This document shows, in pieces, positions 8,029 to 16,798 of a stretch of DNA of 64,000 nucleotides. A program made the translations under genes and the position numbers. The notes beneath the pieces were generated by a model. It was not told where the DNA came from. It was given only the letters and a program-made list of their open reading frames with translations, and ran no database searches. The stretch's first letter is position 1. Every line of letters begins with the position of its first letter. The DNA comes from CAWDDG01 sp963801065 (GTDB taxonomy: Bacteria > Actinomycetota > Actinomycetes > Jiangellales > Jiangellaceae). Location: contig CAWDDG010000003.1 in NCBI GenBank assembly GCA_963801065.1, forward strand, positions 186,001-250,000, given 5' to 3'.

Positions 8029-8666
8029 AGCACGCCCGGGTCGTCACGCCGCCAGTCGTAGGGCTCGTCGCTGGCGAGCGGACGGGGCGGGCGGCCCGCG
8101 GGTTCGTCGCGCTCCGGACTCGGCTCCGGCTCAGGCTCGTGCTCATCGGCCGGGCGCCGAACAGGAGGCGACCATCCGTGCGCCTCACGGACCAGCTCGC
8201 TCATCTCCAGCTGGACCGAGTGCACATGCGGAACGTCGCGCAGGATGATCGTGCCCTGCTCACTTGCGGCCGACACGTTGAGCGACCCGCAACGGAGCAG
8301 CCGGTCGACCAGGTCCTGCTTGTAGGCAACGTCGTTGATCCGTCCGAGCGGTATGTCACGGCCGTACCGGTTGATGACACCCTGCCGGGTGATCAGCCGC
8401 TCCGAGGTCACCGTGTAGGTCGTGGTGAGCCAGACGAGGAACGGCCACAGCGACCAGCGCGCGAGCACACCGAGGCCGGCGACGATCAGCGCCCAGCGCG
8501 CGACGGATGCTCCGGTGCCGTCGTCGGGCAGAGCACCGAGGCCGAAGCCCACCGCGGCGGACGCCGCCAACAGGACGATCACCGGAACGATGAGAGCCTT
8601 CAGGTGCGTATGCATGTGGAGCACGACGTTCTCGTCTTCGCCGAGCAGACGCTGCGGAAACCCCAT
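8025..8666 (-). CDS. PH-domain (YdbS/bPH2-type) membrane protein
   Basis: A 213-residue protein with two hydrophobic segments near residues 22-45 and 55-80, then a bacterial PH domain: TYTVTSERLITRQGVINRYGRDIPL leads into RINDVAYKQDLVDRLLRCG, and the family's GTIILRDVPH strand follows. The tail of about 45 residues is rich in Pro, Glu and Asp and probably disordered. I chose the ATG at 8666 because the hydrophobic region begins soon after; upstream sequence in that frame overlaps birA. It is translationally coupled to the cyclase. The function of these proteins is not established; the coupling suggests membrane anchoring or a link to cAMP signalling, as inference. Confidence 0.8.
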   Translation of the reverse strand: MGFPQRLLGEDENVVLHMHTHLKALIVPVIVLLAASAAVGFGLGALPDDGTGASVARWALIVAGLGVLARWSLWPFLVWLTTTYTVTSERLITRQGVINRYGRDIPLGRINDVAYKQDLVDRLLRCGSLNVSAASEQGTIILRDVPHVHSVQLEMSELVREAHGWSPPVRRPADEHEPEPEPSPERDEPAGRPPRPLASDEPYDWRRDDPGVL

Positions 8667-8698
8667 AGCCGCATCCTGGCACGACTCGGACAGTGGAT

Positions 8699-9439
8699 TC
8701 AGTGCCGCACGGGGCGTACATGGACGACGTCGCCGGCGCCCACGGCGACGTCGCCGGACCTCGTTCGGACGACCAGCCGGCCGGCCTCGTCCACGTCGAT
8801 CGCGCGACCCTCGATCGGAGCGTGGCCCGGCAGCTCGGTTCGCACGTCCAGGCCGAGCGTGTCGGAGGCTCGTCGGTAGGCCGACGCGAGCCACGCCGCC
8901 GGGTCACCGCCCACGCGCCGCCACGCCTCGTATCGCTCGCCGAATCCGGACAACAAGGCGTCGAGCACGCCGTCGCGGCTCACCTGCGGGTAACCCGCGG
9001 CGACCAGCGACGTCGCATGCGCCGGTGCCGCGGAGACGTTGAGCCCGATACCGGCCACAGCGACCGGCCCGCCGTCCGTCTCGACCCGCTCGACCAGGAT
9101 CCCGGCCAGTTTGGCGCCACTCAGCAGGACGTCGTTCGGCCACTTCAACGCCGCCTTCGCGCCCAGATATGCGTCCAGCGCCTCGACGACCACGACCCCC
9201 ACGAGCAGCGGAAGCCACGGCCAGCGGTGAGCCGGCACGGACGAGGGCCGAAGCAGCACCGACATGGCCAGGCCGGTTCGGGGCGGCGCCTGCCAGACAC
9301 GTCCGAGGCGCCCGCGACCGGCGGTCTGGTGGTCCGCGACGACGACCAGCCCCTCGTCGGCTCCCTCCCGGGCCGCCGCCGCGAGGTCCGCGTTGGTCGA
9401 CCCGGTCTCCGCGACCCGTGTCACTTGCCACTCGACCAT
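8699..9439 (-). CDS. birA: biotin--[acetyl-CoA-carboxylase] ligase
   Basis: Attaches biotin to carboxylase carrier domains through biotinyl-AMP. ETGSTNADL is near residue 11 and the biotin-binding loop DHQTAGRGRLGRVW near residue 36, followed by KWPNDVLL with the catalytic lysine and GIGLNV. At 246 residues it has no N-terminal helix-turn-helix, so it is the ligase-only form and not a repressor. Its substrate in this window is the biotin domain of the protein at 21122, whose EAMKM motif carries the acceptor lysine. The two carboxyltransferase genes are nearby. The downstream PH-domain and cyclase genes lie on the same strand. Confidence 0.95.
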   Translation of the reverse strand: MVEWQVTRVAETGSTNADLAAAAREGADEGLVVVADHQTAGRGRLGRVWQAPPRTGLAMSVLLRPSSVPAHRWPWLPLLVGVVVVEALDAYLGAKAALKWPNDVLLSGAKLAGILVERVETDGGPVAVAGIGLNVSAAPAHATSLVAAGYPQVSRDGVLDALLSGFGERYEAWRRVGGDPAAWLASAYRRASDTLGLDVRTELPGHAPIEGRAIDVDEAGRLVVRTRSGDVAVGAGDVVHVRPVRH

Positions 9440-9458
9440 GCCGCTCCCTATCCGCGTT

Positions 9459-9525
9459 GATCATGCAAGTCCTGCGCGACACGCCGACCGAAGGTCTCGG
9501 CGTGTCGCGCAGGACTTGCATGATC
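9459..9525. repeat. long palindrome family A, copy 1 (GATCATGCAA)
   Basis: A perfect 29-base inverted repeat, 9459-9487 with 9497-9525, and a nine-base loop. It lies between the ppc stop and the birA start, so it may terminate ppc transcription. A second copy with the same outline but compensating base changes is at 20618-20682. Confidence 0.85.
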
Positions 9526-9539
9526 GACGCCGTAAGAGG

Positions 9540-12182
9540 TCAGCCGGTGTTCTGCAGGCCGGCGGCCACACCGTTGACCGTGATCTGCAGGAGGCGGCGC
9601 ATGGCCGCGCCCTCACCCGTACCCTCCCGCAGGGCTCGCAGCGCCCGCACCTGCAGGTGGGACAGCGCGTCGACGTACGGGTTACGCAGCGCCACGGCCC
9701 GGCCCAGGACCCGCCGATCCTCCAGCAGCCGCGCATGACCCGTGACGGCGAGAACCTGCGCCGTCGTCCGCGCGTGCTCGTCGAGCACCCGAACGGTCAG
9801 GTCCGGCCGTCCGCCGAGCTCCAGGTATCGTTCCGCGATCCGGCGATCGGTCTTCGCGAGCGACATCTCGGCGTTCTCGAGCATGACCGTGAACAACGGC
9901 CACCTCTCGTACGCGCGGCGGAGGACGTTCAGGTCACCGACGGCCTCCAGGCCGGTTCCCAGGCCGTACCACCCCGGCAGGTTCACCCTGGTCTGGGCCC
10001 ACGAGAAGACCCATGGGATCGCACGCAGGTCGTCCAGCGGGGCAGCGTCGTGGCGGCCACGGCGGGCCGGTCGAGACCCGAGCCGGAGTGTCCCCACCTC
10101 CTCGAGCGGAGTGACGCGGGCGAACCAGTCGGCGAATCCTTCTGCGTGCACCAGCGTGTGGTAGGCCGTACGCGCGGCGCCGTCCAGAGTCGCGGCGACG
10201 GCGGCGAACTCCACTGCAGCGTCGCGGGCCCGCTGCTCCACTGCGAGTGTCGAGGCGAGCAGTACCGCTGAGGCCACTTGTTCGATGTGCCGGCGGGCGA
10301 TCACCGGGTCGCCGTATCGGGCGAAGATCACCTCGCCCTGCTCGGTGACCTTGAACCGTCCGGCGACCGAGCCGGGAGCCTGTGCCAGCACCGCACGGTT
10401 GGCCGGACCACCCCCCCGCCCGAGCGCGCCGCCGCGTCCGTGGAACAGCGTCAGCTTCAGCGCGTGCCGTCCGGCCCAGGCCGTCAGCCGTGCCTGTGCG
10501 TCGTAGAGCGCGAGCGTCGCGGACACCGGTCCGACGTCCTTGGCCGAGTCGGAATAGCCGAGCATCACCTCGAACCGGCGCCCGGTCGCGGAGAGCCGGC
10601 GACGGGTCGGCGGCAGCGCGATGATGTCGTCGAGGACGTCGACGCACCGCTCGAGGTCGTCGCCGGTCTCGAACAACGGGACGACGTCGAGCACGAGCTC
10701 ACGGCCGTCCATGGCGACTCGGGCCAGCTCGTGGACTGCCGCCACGTCGTCGGCCGAGCGGGTGAACGACACGACGTACCGGCGGCATGCATCGACGCCC
10801 CAGCGTTGCTGGATCTGAGCCATGACACGGAGCGTGGCCAGCACCTCCCGGGTGTCCTCGGACAGCGAGGCGCCGGCTCGGATCTCTTCCAAAGCACGCC
10901 GATGGACTGCGCTGTGCTGGCGGACCTCCAGCTCCGCAAGATGGAAGCCGAACGACTGGACCTGCCAGATCAGGTGCTGCAGCTCGCCGTACGCCTGCCG
11001 CGGAGCTCCGGCCGAGGCCAGGCTGCGCTGCAGCGTGTGCAGGTCGGCGAGCAGCTCAGTGGCCGAACCGTAGGCGAGGTCGGCGTCGCGCCGCCTGGTC
11101 GCCGCAACTCGCTCGGCAGCAAGCAGCAGCACCACCCGGTGCGGCTCGTCGGGCGACCGCGTCATCAGGTCGGCCAGCAGGTCGGGGTAGGCGGCCAGGG
11201 CGTCGTCGACGATGCGTCGGACGGCCGGCGACGGGGCCGTTGTTTCGGCGTCGACGGTCAACCCGCGGCCGACCCGGTCGCAGGCGTACTCGATCGCGCG
11301 CAGCACGTGATCCGACTGGATCGCCATGGCCTGGCGGGTGACGGCGCTGGTCACGTGCGGGTTGCCGTCGCGATCGCCACCGATCCAGGAGCCGAGCCGG
11401 ACGAACGCCGGAACCCGCGGAGCGACCGTGCCCGCACGGTCCCCGGCAAGCGCCGTCTCGGCCCGCCGGTACACCTGCGGCACCACCCGGAAGAGCACCT
11501 CGTCGAACGCCGTCATCGCCGTGCGGACCTCGTCCAGCGGGCCGGGCCGCTCCGCACGCAGCTGTGCGGTGCGCCAGAGGACGTCGACCTCCTCGAGCAG
11601 GCGGCGGCGGGTCTCGAAGTCCTCGGACGCACCGAGCCGAGGGTCGTCACGACGCTCGAGGAGCTCGGCCACCCGCCGGATGCCGGTGACGACGGCGCGA
11701 CGGCGGGCCTCGGTCGGGTGCGCCGTGAGGACCGGACGGAACTCCAGGCCGGCCAACAGACCCTGCGCCTGGGCGGTGCCGTACAACCGGGCGACCTCCT
11801 CGACGGCTGCGGCGACTGTCCCCGACAGCGGGCGATCGGCACGATCACCGGCACGCAGCGCCCGGATCCGGTGGTGCTCCTCAGCGACGTTGACCAGGTG
11901 GAAATAGACCGTGAACGCGCGCGCGACGTCCTCAGCCCGCTCCACCGGCCACGACGAGACCAGCTTCTCGGCCTGGGTGGCGGCATCCTCGGCGACTGTC
12001 TCGTCCTCGTGGTGCGCGGCGATCGTCAGCTCGCGCAGCCGCTCGACGTCGGCGAGGAGGGCCTCGCCGCCGTACTCGCGCAGGATCTCGCCGAGCGCGT
12101 CGCCGAGCAGCCGGACGTCGGCGCGGAGCGCCTCGGGCACGTCGAAGCGCGCCGCATCCCGGGAGCCGGTGGCGGTGGACAC
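9540..12182 (-). CDS. ppc: phosphoenolpyruvate carboxylase
   Basis: Carboxylates PEP to oxaloacetate, refilling the TCA cycle. All signature segments are present: LTAHPTEARRRAV with the catalytic histidine near residue 150, GYSDSAKDVG, and LFHGRGGALGRGGG with the catalytic arginines near residue 580. The C-terminus QNTG is the universal PEPC end. The length of 880 residues is typical. The GTG start at 12182 has TACGCT seven bases upstream and no ribosome site, suggesting a leaderless transcript. It diverges from the carboxylase gene at 12227 over 44 bases, so anaplerosis and acyl-CoA carboxylation may share control, which is inference. Confidence 0.97.
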   Translation of the reverse strand: MSTATGSRDAARFDVPEALRADVRLLGDALGEILREYGGEALLADVERLRELTIAAHHEDETVAEDAATQAEKLVSSWPVERAEDVARAFTVYFHLVNVAEEHHRIRALRAGDRADRPLSGTVAAAVEEVARLYGTAQAQGLLAGLEFRPVLTAHPTEARRRAVVTGIRRVAELLERRDDPRLGASEDFETRRRLLEEVDVLWRTAQLRAERPGPLDEVRTAMTAFDEVLFRVVPQVYRRAETALAGDRAGTVAPRVPAFVRLGSWIGGDRDGNPHVTSAVTRQAMAIQSDHVLRAIEYACDRVGRGLTVDAETTAPSPAVRRIVDDALAAYPDLLADLMTRSPDEPHRVVLLLAAERVAATRRRDADLAYGSATELLADLHTLQRSLASAGAPRQAYGELQHLIWQVQSFGFHLAELEVRQHSAVHRRALEEIRAGASLSEDTREVLATLRVMAQIQQRWGVDACRRYVVSFTRSADDVAAVHELARVAMDGRELVLDVVPLFETGDDLERCVDVLDDIIALPPTRRRLSATGRRFEVMLGYSDSAKDVGPVSATLALYDAQARLTAWAGRHALKLTLFHGRGGALGRGGGPANRAVLAQAPGSVAGRFKVTEQGEVIFARYGDPVIARRHIEQVASAVLLASTLAVEQRARDAAVEFAAVAATLDGAARTAYHTLVHAEGFADWFARVTPLEEVGTLRLGSRPARRGRHDAAPLDDLRAIPWVFSWAQTRVNLPGWYGLGTGLEAVGDLNVLRRAYERWPLFTVMLENAEMSLAKTDRRIAERYLELGGRPDLTVRVLDEHARTTAQVLAVTGHARLLEDRRVLGRAVALRNPYVDALSHLQVRALRALREGTGEGAAMRRLLQITVNGVAAGLQNTG

Positions 12183-12189
12183 GCTCGCC

Positions 12190-12219
12190 AGCGTAGTGAT
12201 CGGGAGCGTGGTCTAGCCT
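12190..12219. promoter_or_regulatory. back-to-back -10 elements for ppc and the carboxylase gene
   Basis: TACGCT on the minus strand (12195-12190) ends seven bases before the ppc GTG, and TAGCCT on the plus strand (12214-12219) ends seven bases before the carboxylase ATG. The gap between the two genes is only 44 bases, so the polymerase footprints must overlap. Confidence 0.5.
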
Positions 12220-12226
12220 GCGGTCC

Positions 12227-13813
12227 ATGACCGCCACGAACGAGGGCGTCGACATCCACTCCACCGCGGGCAAGCTCGCCGACCTGCAGCGTCGCATGGA
12301 CGAAGCCGTGCACGCCGGCTCGGCCCGCGCCGTGGAGAAACAGCACGCCCGCGGCAAGATGACCGCACGCGAGCGGATCGGGCTGCTGCTCGACGAAGGC
12401 TCGTTCGTCGAGTTCGACGAGCTGGCCCGGCACCGGTCCACAGCCTTCGCGATGGAGAAGAACCGGCCGTACGGCGACGGCGTCGTCACCGGGTTCGGTA
12501 CCGTCGACGGCCGGCAGGTCGCCGTGTTCGCCCAGGACTTCACCGTGTTCGGGGGCAGCCTCGGGCAGGTCTTCGGCGAGAAGATCGTCAAGGTCATGGA
12601 CTTCGCCCTGAAGACCGGTTGCCCGATGGTCGGCATCAACGACTCAGGCGGCGCACGCATCCAGGAGGGCGTGGTCTCACTCGGCCTCTACGGCGAGATC
12701 TTCCGCCGCAACGTCATGGCCTCCGGTGTCGTCCCGCAGATCTCGCTGATCATGGGCCCGTGCGCGGGCGGGGCGGTGTACTCGCCGGCGATCACCGACT
12801 TCACCGTCATGGTCGACGGCACGTCCCACATGTTCATCACCGGTCCGGACGTGATCAAGACCGTAACGGGCGAAGACGTCGGATTCGAAGAGCTCGGCGG
12901 CGCCAGGTCGCACAACACGAAGAGCGGCAACGCACACTACATGGCGACCGACGAGACCGACGCGATCGACTACGTACGGGCGCTGCTCTCGTACCTGCCG
13001 CAGAACAACCTCGACGAGGCTCCGTCGTACCCGGCGGAAGCCGATCTCACGGTGACGCCCGAGGACCAGGAGCTGGACACCCTGGTGCCCGACAGCGCCA
13101 ACCAGCCCTACGACATGCACCGGGTCATCGAGGGTGTCGTCGACGACGGCGAGTTCCTCGAGGTCCAGCCTCTGTTCGCGCCGAACATGATCGTCGGGTT
13201 CGGCCGCGTGGAAGGGCACTCGGTCGGTGTCGTCGCCAACCAGCCGATGCATTTCGCCGGGACCCTGGACATCGACGCCTCGGAGAAGGCGGCGCGCTTC
13301 GTACGCACTTGCGACGCGTTCAACGTCGCGGTGGTGACGTTCGTCGACGTCCCCGGGTTCCTGCCCGGCACCGACCAGGAGTGGAACGGGATCATCCGCC
13401 GCGGCGCCAAGCTCATCTACGCGTACGCCGAGGCCACGATCCCGCTGGTCACGGTCATCACCCGCAAGGCGTACGGCGGCGCCTACGACGTCATGGGCTC
13501 CAAGCACCTCGGCGCCGACATCAACCTGGCCTGGCCGACGGCGCAGATCGCGGTCATGGGCGCACAGGGCGCGGTCAACATCCTGTACCGGCGTGAGCTT
13601 GCCGAGGCGGACGATCCCGACACCCGCCGCGGCGAGCTCATCGCCGAGTACGAGGACACCCTGGCCAACCCCTACCTCGCCGCCGAGCGCGGATACGTCG
13701 ACGGTGTCATCCCACCGTCACGGACCCGGATCGCCGTCACCCAGGCCCTGCGCGGCCTGCGCACCAAACGCGCGACGCTCCCGCCGAAGAAGCACGGCAA
13801 CATCCCGCTGTGA
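12227..13813 (+). CDS. acyl-CoA carboxylase beta subunit, propionyl-CoA type
   Basis: Carboxyltransferase that moves the carboxyl group from biotin to an acyl-CoA, probably propionyl-CoA and acetyl-CoA. Both crotonase-like halves are present, with oxyanion-hole stretches GGARIQEGVVSLG and GPCAGGAVYSPAITD in the first and VVANQPMHFAG, TFVDVPGFLPGTDQE and KAYGGAYDVMGSKHLGAD in the second. The 528-residue length and C-terminus KKHGNIPL are those of AccD5/PccB proteins. The epsilon subunit encoded downstream at 14102 supports this. Its alpha partner is not adjacent; the biotin carboxylase at 21122 is one candidate, a distant one equally possible. Confidence 0.93.
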   Translation: MTATNEGVDIHSTAGKLADLQRRMDEAVHAGSARAVEKQHARGKMTARERIGLLLDEGSFVEFDELARHRSTAFAMEKNRPYGDGVVTGFGTVDGRQVAVFAQDFTVFGGSLGQVFGEKIVKVMDFALKTGCPMVGINDSGGARIQEGVVSLGLYGEIFRRNVMASGVVPQISLIMGPCAGGAVYSPAITDFTVMVDGTSHMFITGPDVIKTVTGEDVGFEELGGARSHNTKSGNAHYMATDETDAIDYVRALLSYLPQNNLDEAPSYPAEADLTVTPEDQELDTLVPDSANQPYDMHRVIEGVVDDGEFLEVQPLFAPNMIVGFGRVEGHSVGVVANQPMHFAGTLDIDASEKAARFVRTCDAFNVAVVTFVDVPGFLPGTDQEWNGIIRRGAKLIYAYAEATIPLVTVITRKAYGGAYDVMGSKHLGADINLAWPTAQIAVMGAQGAVNILYRRELAEADDPDTRRGELIAEYEDTLANPYLAAERGYVDGVIPPSRTRIAVTQALRGLRTKRATLPPKKHGNIPL

Positions 13814-13820
13814 GGTCTCG

Positions 13821-14105
13821 ATGAGCGATCCGGCCGTCGAGCTACAGGAGAGATACGAGCTCCTGCGGCAGCGCCTTTCCGCGTGGCCCGAGGCCGTCGT
13901 CGGACTTGCGACGGAGTACGGCATCGACGCGCCCAACGGGAAGGCGTTCCGGGATCCGCGGCTGGAAGCCGCAGAGGATGCGCACGACGAAGCCCTGTGG
14001 TCGTACCACGATTCGGCAATGCGATTGCTCGGTCTCGAGATACCCGAAGACGACGACGACGAGACCATGCTCGACCTGGGGCTGGGCCCGGAGGAGGAGC
14101 CGTGA
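13821..14105 (+). CDS. small acidic protein encoded between carboxylase beta and epsilon genes
   Basis: A 94-residue soluble protein I do not recognise. The first two thirds look helical (VELQERYELLRQRLSAWPEA, EAAEDAHDEALWSYHDSAMR) and the end is very acidic (EIPEDDDDETMLDLGLGPEEE). The ATG at 13821 is seven bases after the beta-subunit stop, and the stop overlaps the epsilon-subunit start (GTGA), so all three are translationally coupled. In most actinobacteria I know, beta and epsilon genes are adjacent. The position suggests an accessory or assembly protein of the carboxylase, which is inference. Codon use matches its neighbours. Confidence 0.75.
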   Translation: MSDPAVELQERYELLRQRLSAWPEAVVGLATEYGIDAPNGKAFRDPRLEAAEDAHDEALWSYHDSAMRLLGLEIPEDDDDETMLDLGLGPEEEP

Positions 14106-14317
14106 GCGAGTCCGTCCCACCGCCGGCTCTTCGCGTCGTGAGGGGCGACCCCACGGACGAGGAGCTCGCCGCGCTGGTCACAGCCCTGGCGAACCGTCGC
14201 GCACCCGGGGCGCCGCAGTCCGAGCGACCCTCGACCTGGGCCGCATACTGGCGTTCCGTCAGAGCGCCGCTGCGGCACGGACCGTCCGCGTGGCGGGCGA
14301 GTGCGCTTCCCCGCTGA
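14102..14317 (+). CDS. acyl-CoA carboxylase epsilon subunit
   Basis: A 71-residue protein with the family pattern: LRVVRGDPTDEELAALVTAL near the N-terminus, a variable middle and a conserved tryptophan region (TWAAYWRSV). In mycobacteria and Streptomyces the epsilon subunit binds the beta hexamer and stimulates the holoenzyme. The GTG start overlaps the preceding stop by four bases. It completes a beta-accessory-epsilon operon. Such genes are too short and divergent for many gene callers. Confidence 0.85.
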   Translation: MSESVPPPALRVVRGDPTDEELAALVTALANRRAPGAPQSERPSTWAAYWRSVRAPLRHGPSAWRASALPR

Positions 14318-14415
14318 CCGCCGCTTTCCGTTCATCCGACGGCAGGGCCGCCCGTGCTCGCCTCGAGCACCGGACCGCCGCACGCAGCCGTGACCGAGAT
14401 GTCCGTGCGACGGTC

Positions 14416-14421
14416 TAGCGT
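14416..14421 (+). promoter_or_regulatory. -10 element TAGCGT, leaderless start
   Basis: TAGCGT ends seven bases before the ATG at 14429, with no ribosome site between them. Confidence 0.45.
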
Positions 14422-14428
14422 TGGCGGC

Positions 14429-14995
14429 ATGACGGCCCGCATCGCATTGGGGATCGTCGCCCGCACCGGGTGGGCCGTGGCCGTTGCTCTGGGCGGAAGC
14501 GCCGATAAGCCGGTGTTCGCCGGGCGGTGGCCGATCGAGCTCGTCCCCGACGACCTGCCGAGGCAGCCGTACCACGCCGCCGCCGACCTCGGCCACGTCG
14601 AGGGCGCCGAGATCGTCCGACAGGTCGAGCGTGCCGCCGGACAGTCCGCCGCAGAGGCGCTGCAGTCCACGATCACGGCACTCGGCGGCGTGACCGTGAT
14701 CGGGCTGCTCGTCAAACCCGAAGCGCAGGCGCCCGAGAGCCTCGCCGACGTGCTGAGCTCGCACGTGGCCATCCATACCGCCGAGGGGGAGCTCTACCGC
14801 GAAGCCCTCCTGTCCGCGTCCGAGTCGTTGTCGGCGCCGGTGCTCGCGATCACCGCGGACATGCTGCCGCCGGCCGACGAACAGGTGCGCGCGCTCGGTG
14901 TGGTGGCCGGCCGGCCGTGGCGGCGTGAGGAGAAGGACGCAGCGCGTTGTGCGCTGGTCGCGCTCAGCGCGCCCGGCCGCGCCCGGTCCGGCTGA
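14429..14995 (+). CDS. conserved-looking protein of unknown function
   Basis: A 188-residue soluble protein, not recognised. It opens TARIALGIVARTGWAVAVALGG, and contains an ITALGGVTVIGLLVKP strand-turn segment and a cationic C-terminus ending in GRARSG. The alternating hydrophobic strands suggest an alpha/beta domain. No catalytic motif is obvious. I chose the ATG at 14429 because a TAGCGT hexamer sits seven bases upstream. It lies between the carboxylase operon and a DUF885 gene, and has its own promoter-like element, so it need not belong to either. Confidence 0.7.
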   Translation: MTARIALGIVARTGWAVAVALGGSADKPVFAGRWPIELVPDDLPRQPYHAAADLGHVEGAEIVRQVERAAGQSAAEALQSTITALGGVTVIGLLVKPEAQAPESLADVLSSHVAIHTAEGELYREALLSASESLSAPVLAITADMLPPADEQVRALGVVAGRPWRREEKDAARCALVALSAPGRARSG

Positions 14996-15038
14996 GCGTC
15001 GTGCCGCAGATGCGTGTGACCATCGTCGGGCGCACGTC

Positions 15039-15044
15039 TAGGGT
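15039..15044 (+). promoter_or_regulatory. -10 element TAGGGT, leaderless start
   Basis: TAGGGT ends eight bases before the GTG at 15053; no ribosome site is visible. Confidence 0.4.
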
Positions 15045-15052
15045 CGGGGGTC

Positions 15053-16720
15053 GTGACCACTGCACAGACCATGCGCACCGTCGACGCGATCGCCGAAGAC
15101 TACGTCGAGGCATACGCCGCGCTCGATCCGTACACGGCCACCTACGCCGGGATCCCGGGCTACGACGACAAGACCACCGACCTGTCGCCCGAGGGGTATA
15201 CCGCCCGTGTCGAGCTTGCGCAGCGGACGCTCACCGAGCTCGAGACCGCGCTCGCCCGCGACGAACGCGAGCGGGTCGCCGGCGACGCCATGAAGGAGCG
15301 CCTCGGCCTCGAAGTCGAGATGCACGGTGCCGGCCTCGACGTCGGACTCAACGTCATCGCCAGCCCGTGGCACTCGACCCGCGAGGTCTTCGACCTCATG
15401 CCCACCGGGACCGAGGCGGACTGGCGCACGATCGCGACCCGGCTGCGCGACATGCCGGGTGCGGTCGGCGGCTACCGGCAGACCCTCGACGCCGAGATCG
15501 CGGCCGGACGCGCGCCGGTCCGGCGCCAGGTGCTCGCCGTCGTCCCACAGGTGCACCGCGCCGCCAGGGACTTCTTCCCGGGGCTCGTGTCGTCGGCACC
15601 AGACGCTGTACGCGCCGATCTCGACGACGCTGGTGCCACCGCGGCAGCCGCGTACGAGGAGTTCGCCACCTATCTCGCCGACGAGGTCGCGCCCCGTGCC
15701 CTCGAGCACGACCCGGTGGGCCGCGACCGGTACTCCATCGCAAGCCGCTACTTCCTCGGCGCCGCCGTCGACCTCGACGAGACCTACGCCTGGGGCCTCG
15801 AGGAGCTGAACCGGATCGAGGCCGAGATGGCCGAGGTGGCCGACCAGATCCTGCCGGGCGGGACGGTGGACGAGGCGATCGCGGCACTCGAGGCCGACCC
15901 GGCCCGCCGGATCCACGGCACCGACGCGCTACGCGAGTGGATGCAGGACCTGTCCGACCGCACGGTCGAAGCGATGAACGGCGTGCACTTCGACATCCCG
16001 GAGCCGATCCGCAGGCTGGAGTGCCGGATCGCGCCCACGAAGGACGGTGGCATCTACTACACCGCGCCCAGTGAGGACTTCTCCCGACCGGGTCGCATGT
16101 GGTGGTCCGTCCCCGAGGGCGTCGAGAGCTTCTCCACATGGGAACAGACGACAACCGTGTTCCACGAGGGCGTTCCCGGCCACCATCTCCAGGTCGGGCA
16201 GGCCGTGTACCAGCGCGAGGTGCTCAACCGCTGGCAGCGCCTCCTCTGCTGGGTCTCCGGCCACGGGGAGGGATGGGCGCTGTACGCGGAGCGCTTGATG
16301 GCCGACCTCGGCTTCCTCGACGATCCCGGCGACCGCATCGGCATGCTCGACAGCCAGGCGACCCGGGCCGCCCGCGTCGTCGTCGACATCGGCGTCCACC
16401 TGGAGCTCGACGTCCCCGACCAGCTGGTCGAGCGCGACGGTCTGGCACCCGGCGGATGGACGTATGACTCTGCGCACGCGTTCCTACGCAAGCACACCCG
16501 GATGGTGGACGAGGTCCTGCGCTTCGAGCTCGACCGTTATCTCGGTTGGCCGGGCCAGGCTCCCTCGTACAAGATCGGTGAGCGGATCTGGCTGGCGGCG
16601 CGGGACGACGTACGGCGGCGCAAGGGTGACGCGTTCGACCTCAAGGAGTTCCACCGCGCGGCTCTCGACCTCGGCGCACTGGGCCTCGACCCACTCAAGG
16701 ACGCCCTCCTCCGGCTCTGA
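15053..16720 (+). CDS. DUF885 family protein, probable metal-dependent peptidase
   Basis: The 555-residue length and helical character match DUF885. The family's zinc-site-like segment TTVFHEGVPGHHLQVGQ lies near residue 365, in an HExxxxHH arrangement, and GHGEGWALYAERLM follows, which would supply the downstream glutamate ligand. The C-terminus has the family's SYKIGERIW and LPLKD-like ending (LGLDPLKDALLRL). Members are distantly related to thermolysin/M3-like zinc peptidases, but few have been tested, so substrate is unknown. I see no signal peptide. The GTG start has a TAGGGT hexamer eight bases upstream. It is followed by maf after 78 bases. Confidence 0.85.
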   Translation: MTTAQTMRTVDAIAEDYVEAYAALDPYTATYAGIPGYDDKTTDLSPEGYTARVELAQRTLTELETALARDERERVAGDAMKERLGLEVEMHGAGLDVGLNVIASPWHSTREVFDLMPTGTEADWRTIATRLRDMPGAVGGYRQTLDAEIAAGRAPVRRQVLAVVPQVHRAARDFFPGLVSSAPDAVRADLDDAGATAAAAYEEFATYLADEVAPRALEHDPVGRDRYSIASRYFLGAAVDLDETYAWGLEELNRIEAEMAEVADQILPGGTVDEAIAALEADPARRIHGTDALREWMQDLSDRTVEAMNGVHFDIPEPIRRLECRIAPTKDGGIYYTAPSEDFSRPGRMWWSVPEGVESFSTWEQTTTVFHEGVPGHHLQVGQAVYQREVLNRWQRLLCWVSGHGEGWALYAERLMADLGFLDDPGDRIGMLDSQATRAARVVVDIGVHLELDVPDQLVERDGLAPGGWTYDSAHAFLRKHTRMVDEVLRFELDRYLGWPGQAPSYKIGERIWLAARDDVRRRKGDAFDLKEFHRAALDLGALGLDPLKDALLRL

Positions 16721-16798
16721 CACCGCGTTGACAATGGCGAAACGGTCGGATTCGAGCGCCCGGAGGCAGCCACTTCGCCGTGAACAACCGGAGGGGCC

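Noticed and set aside
10278..12230. 650-codon frame antisense to ppc
   Set aside because: No recognisable motif and a composition typical of a shadow; the ppc frame has every catalytic motif.
16728..16755. TTGACA with a weak -10 (ATTCGA) upstream of maf
   Set aside because: The -35 is perfect, but the -10 does not fit TANNNT, and maf has a good ribosome site on a possible operon transcript.
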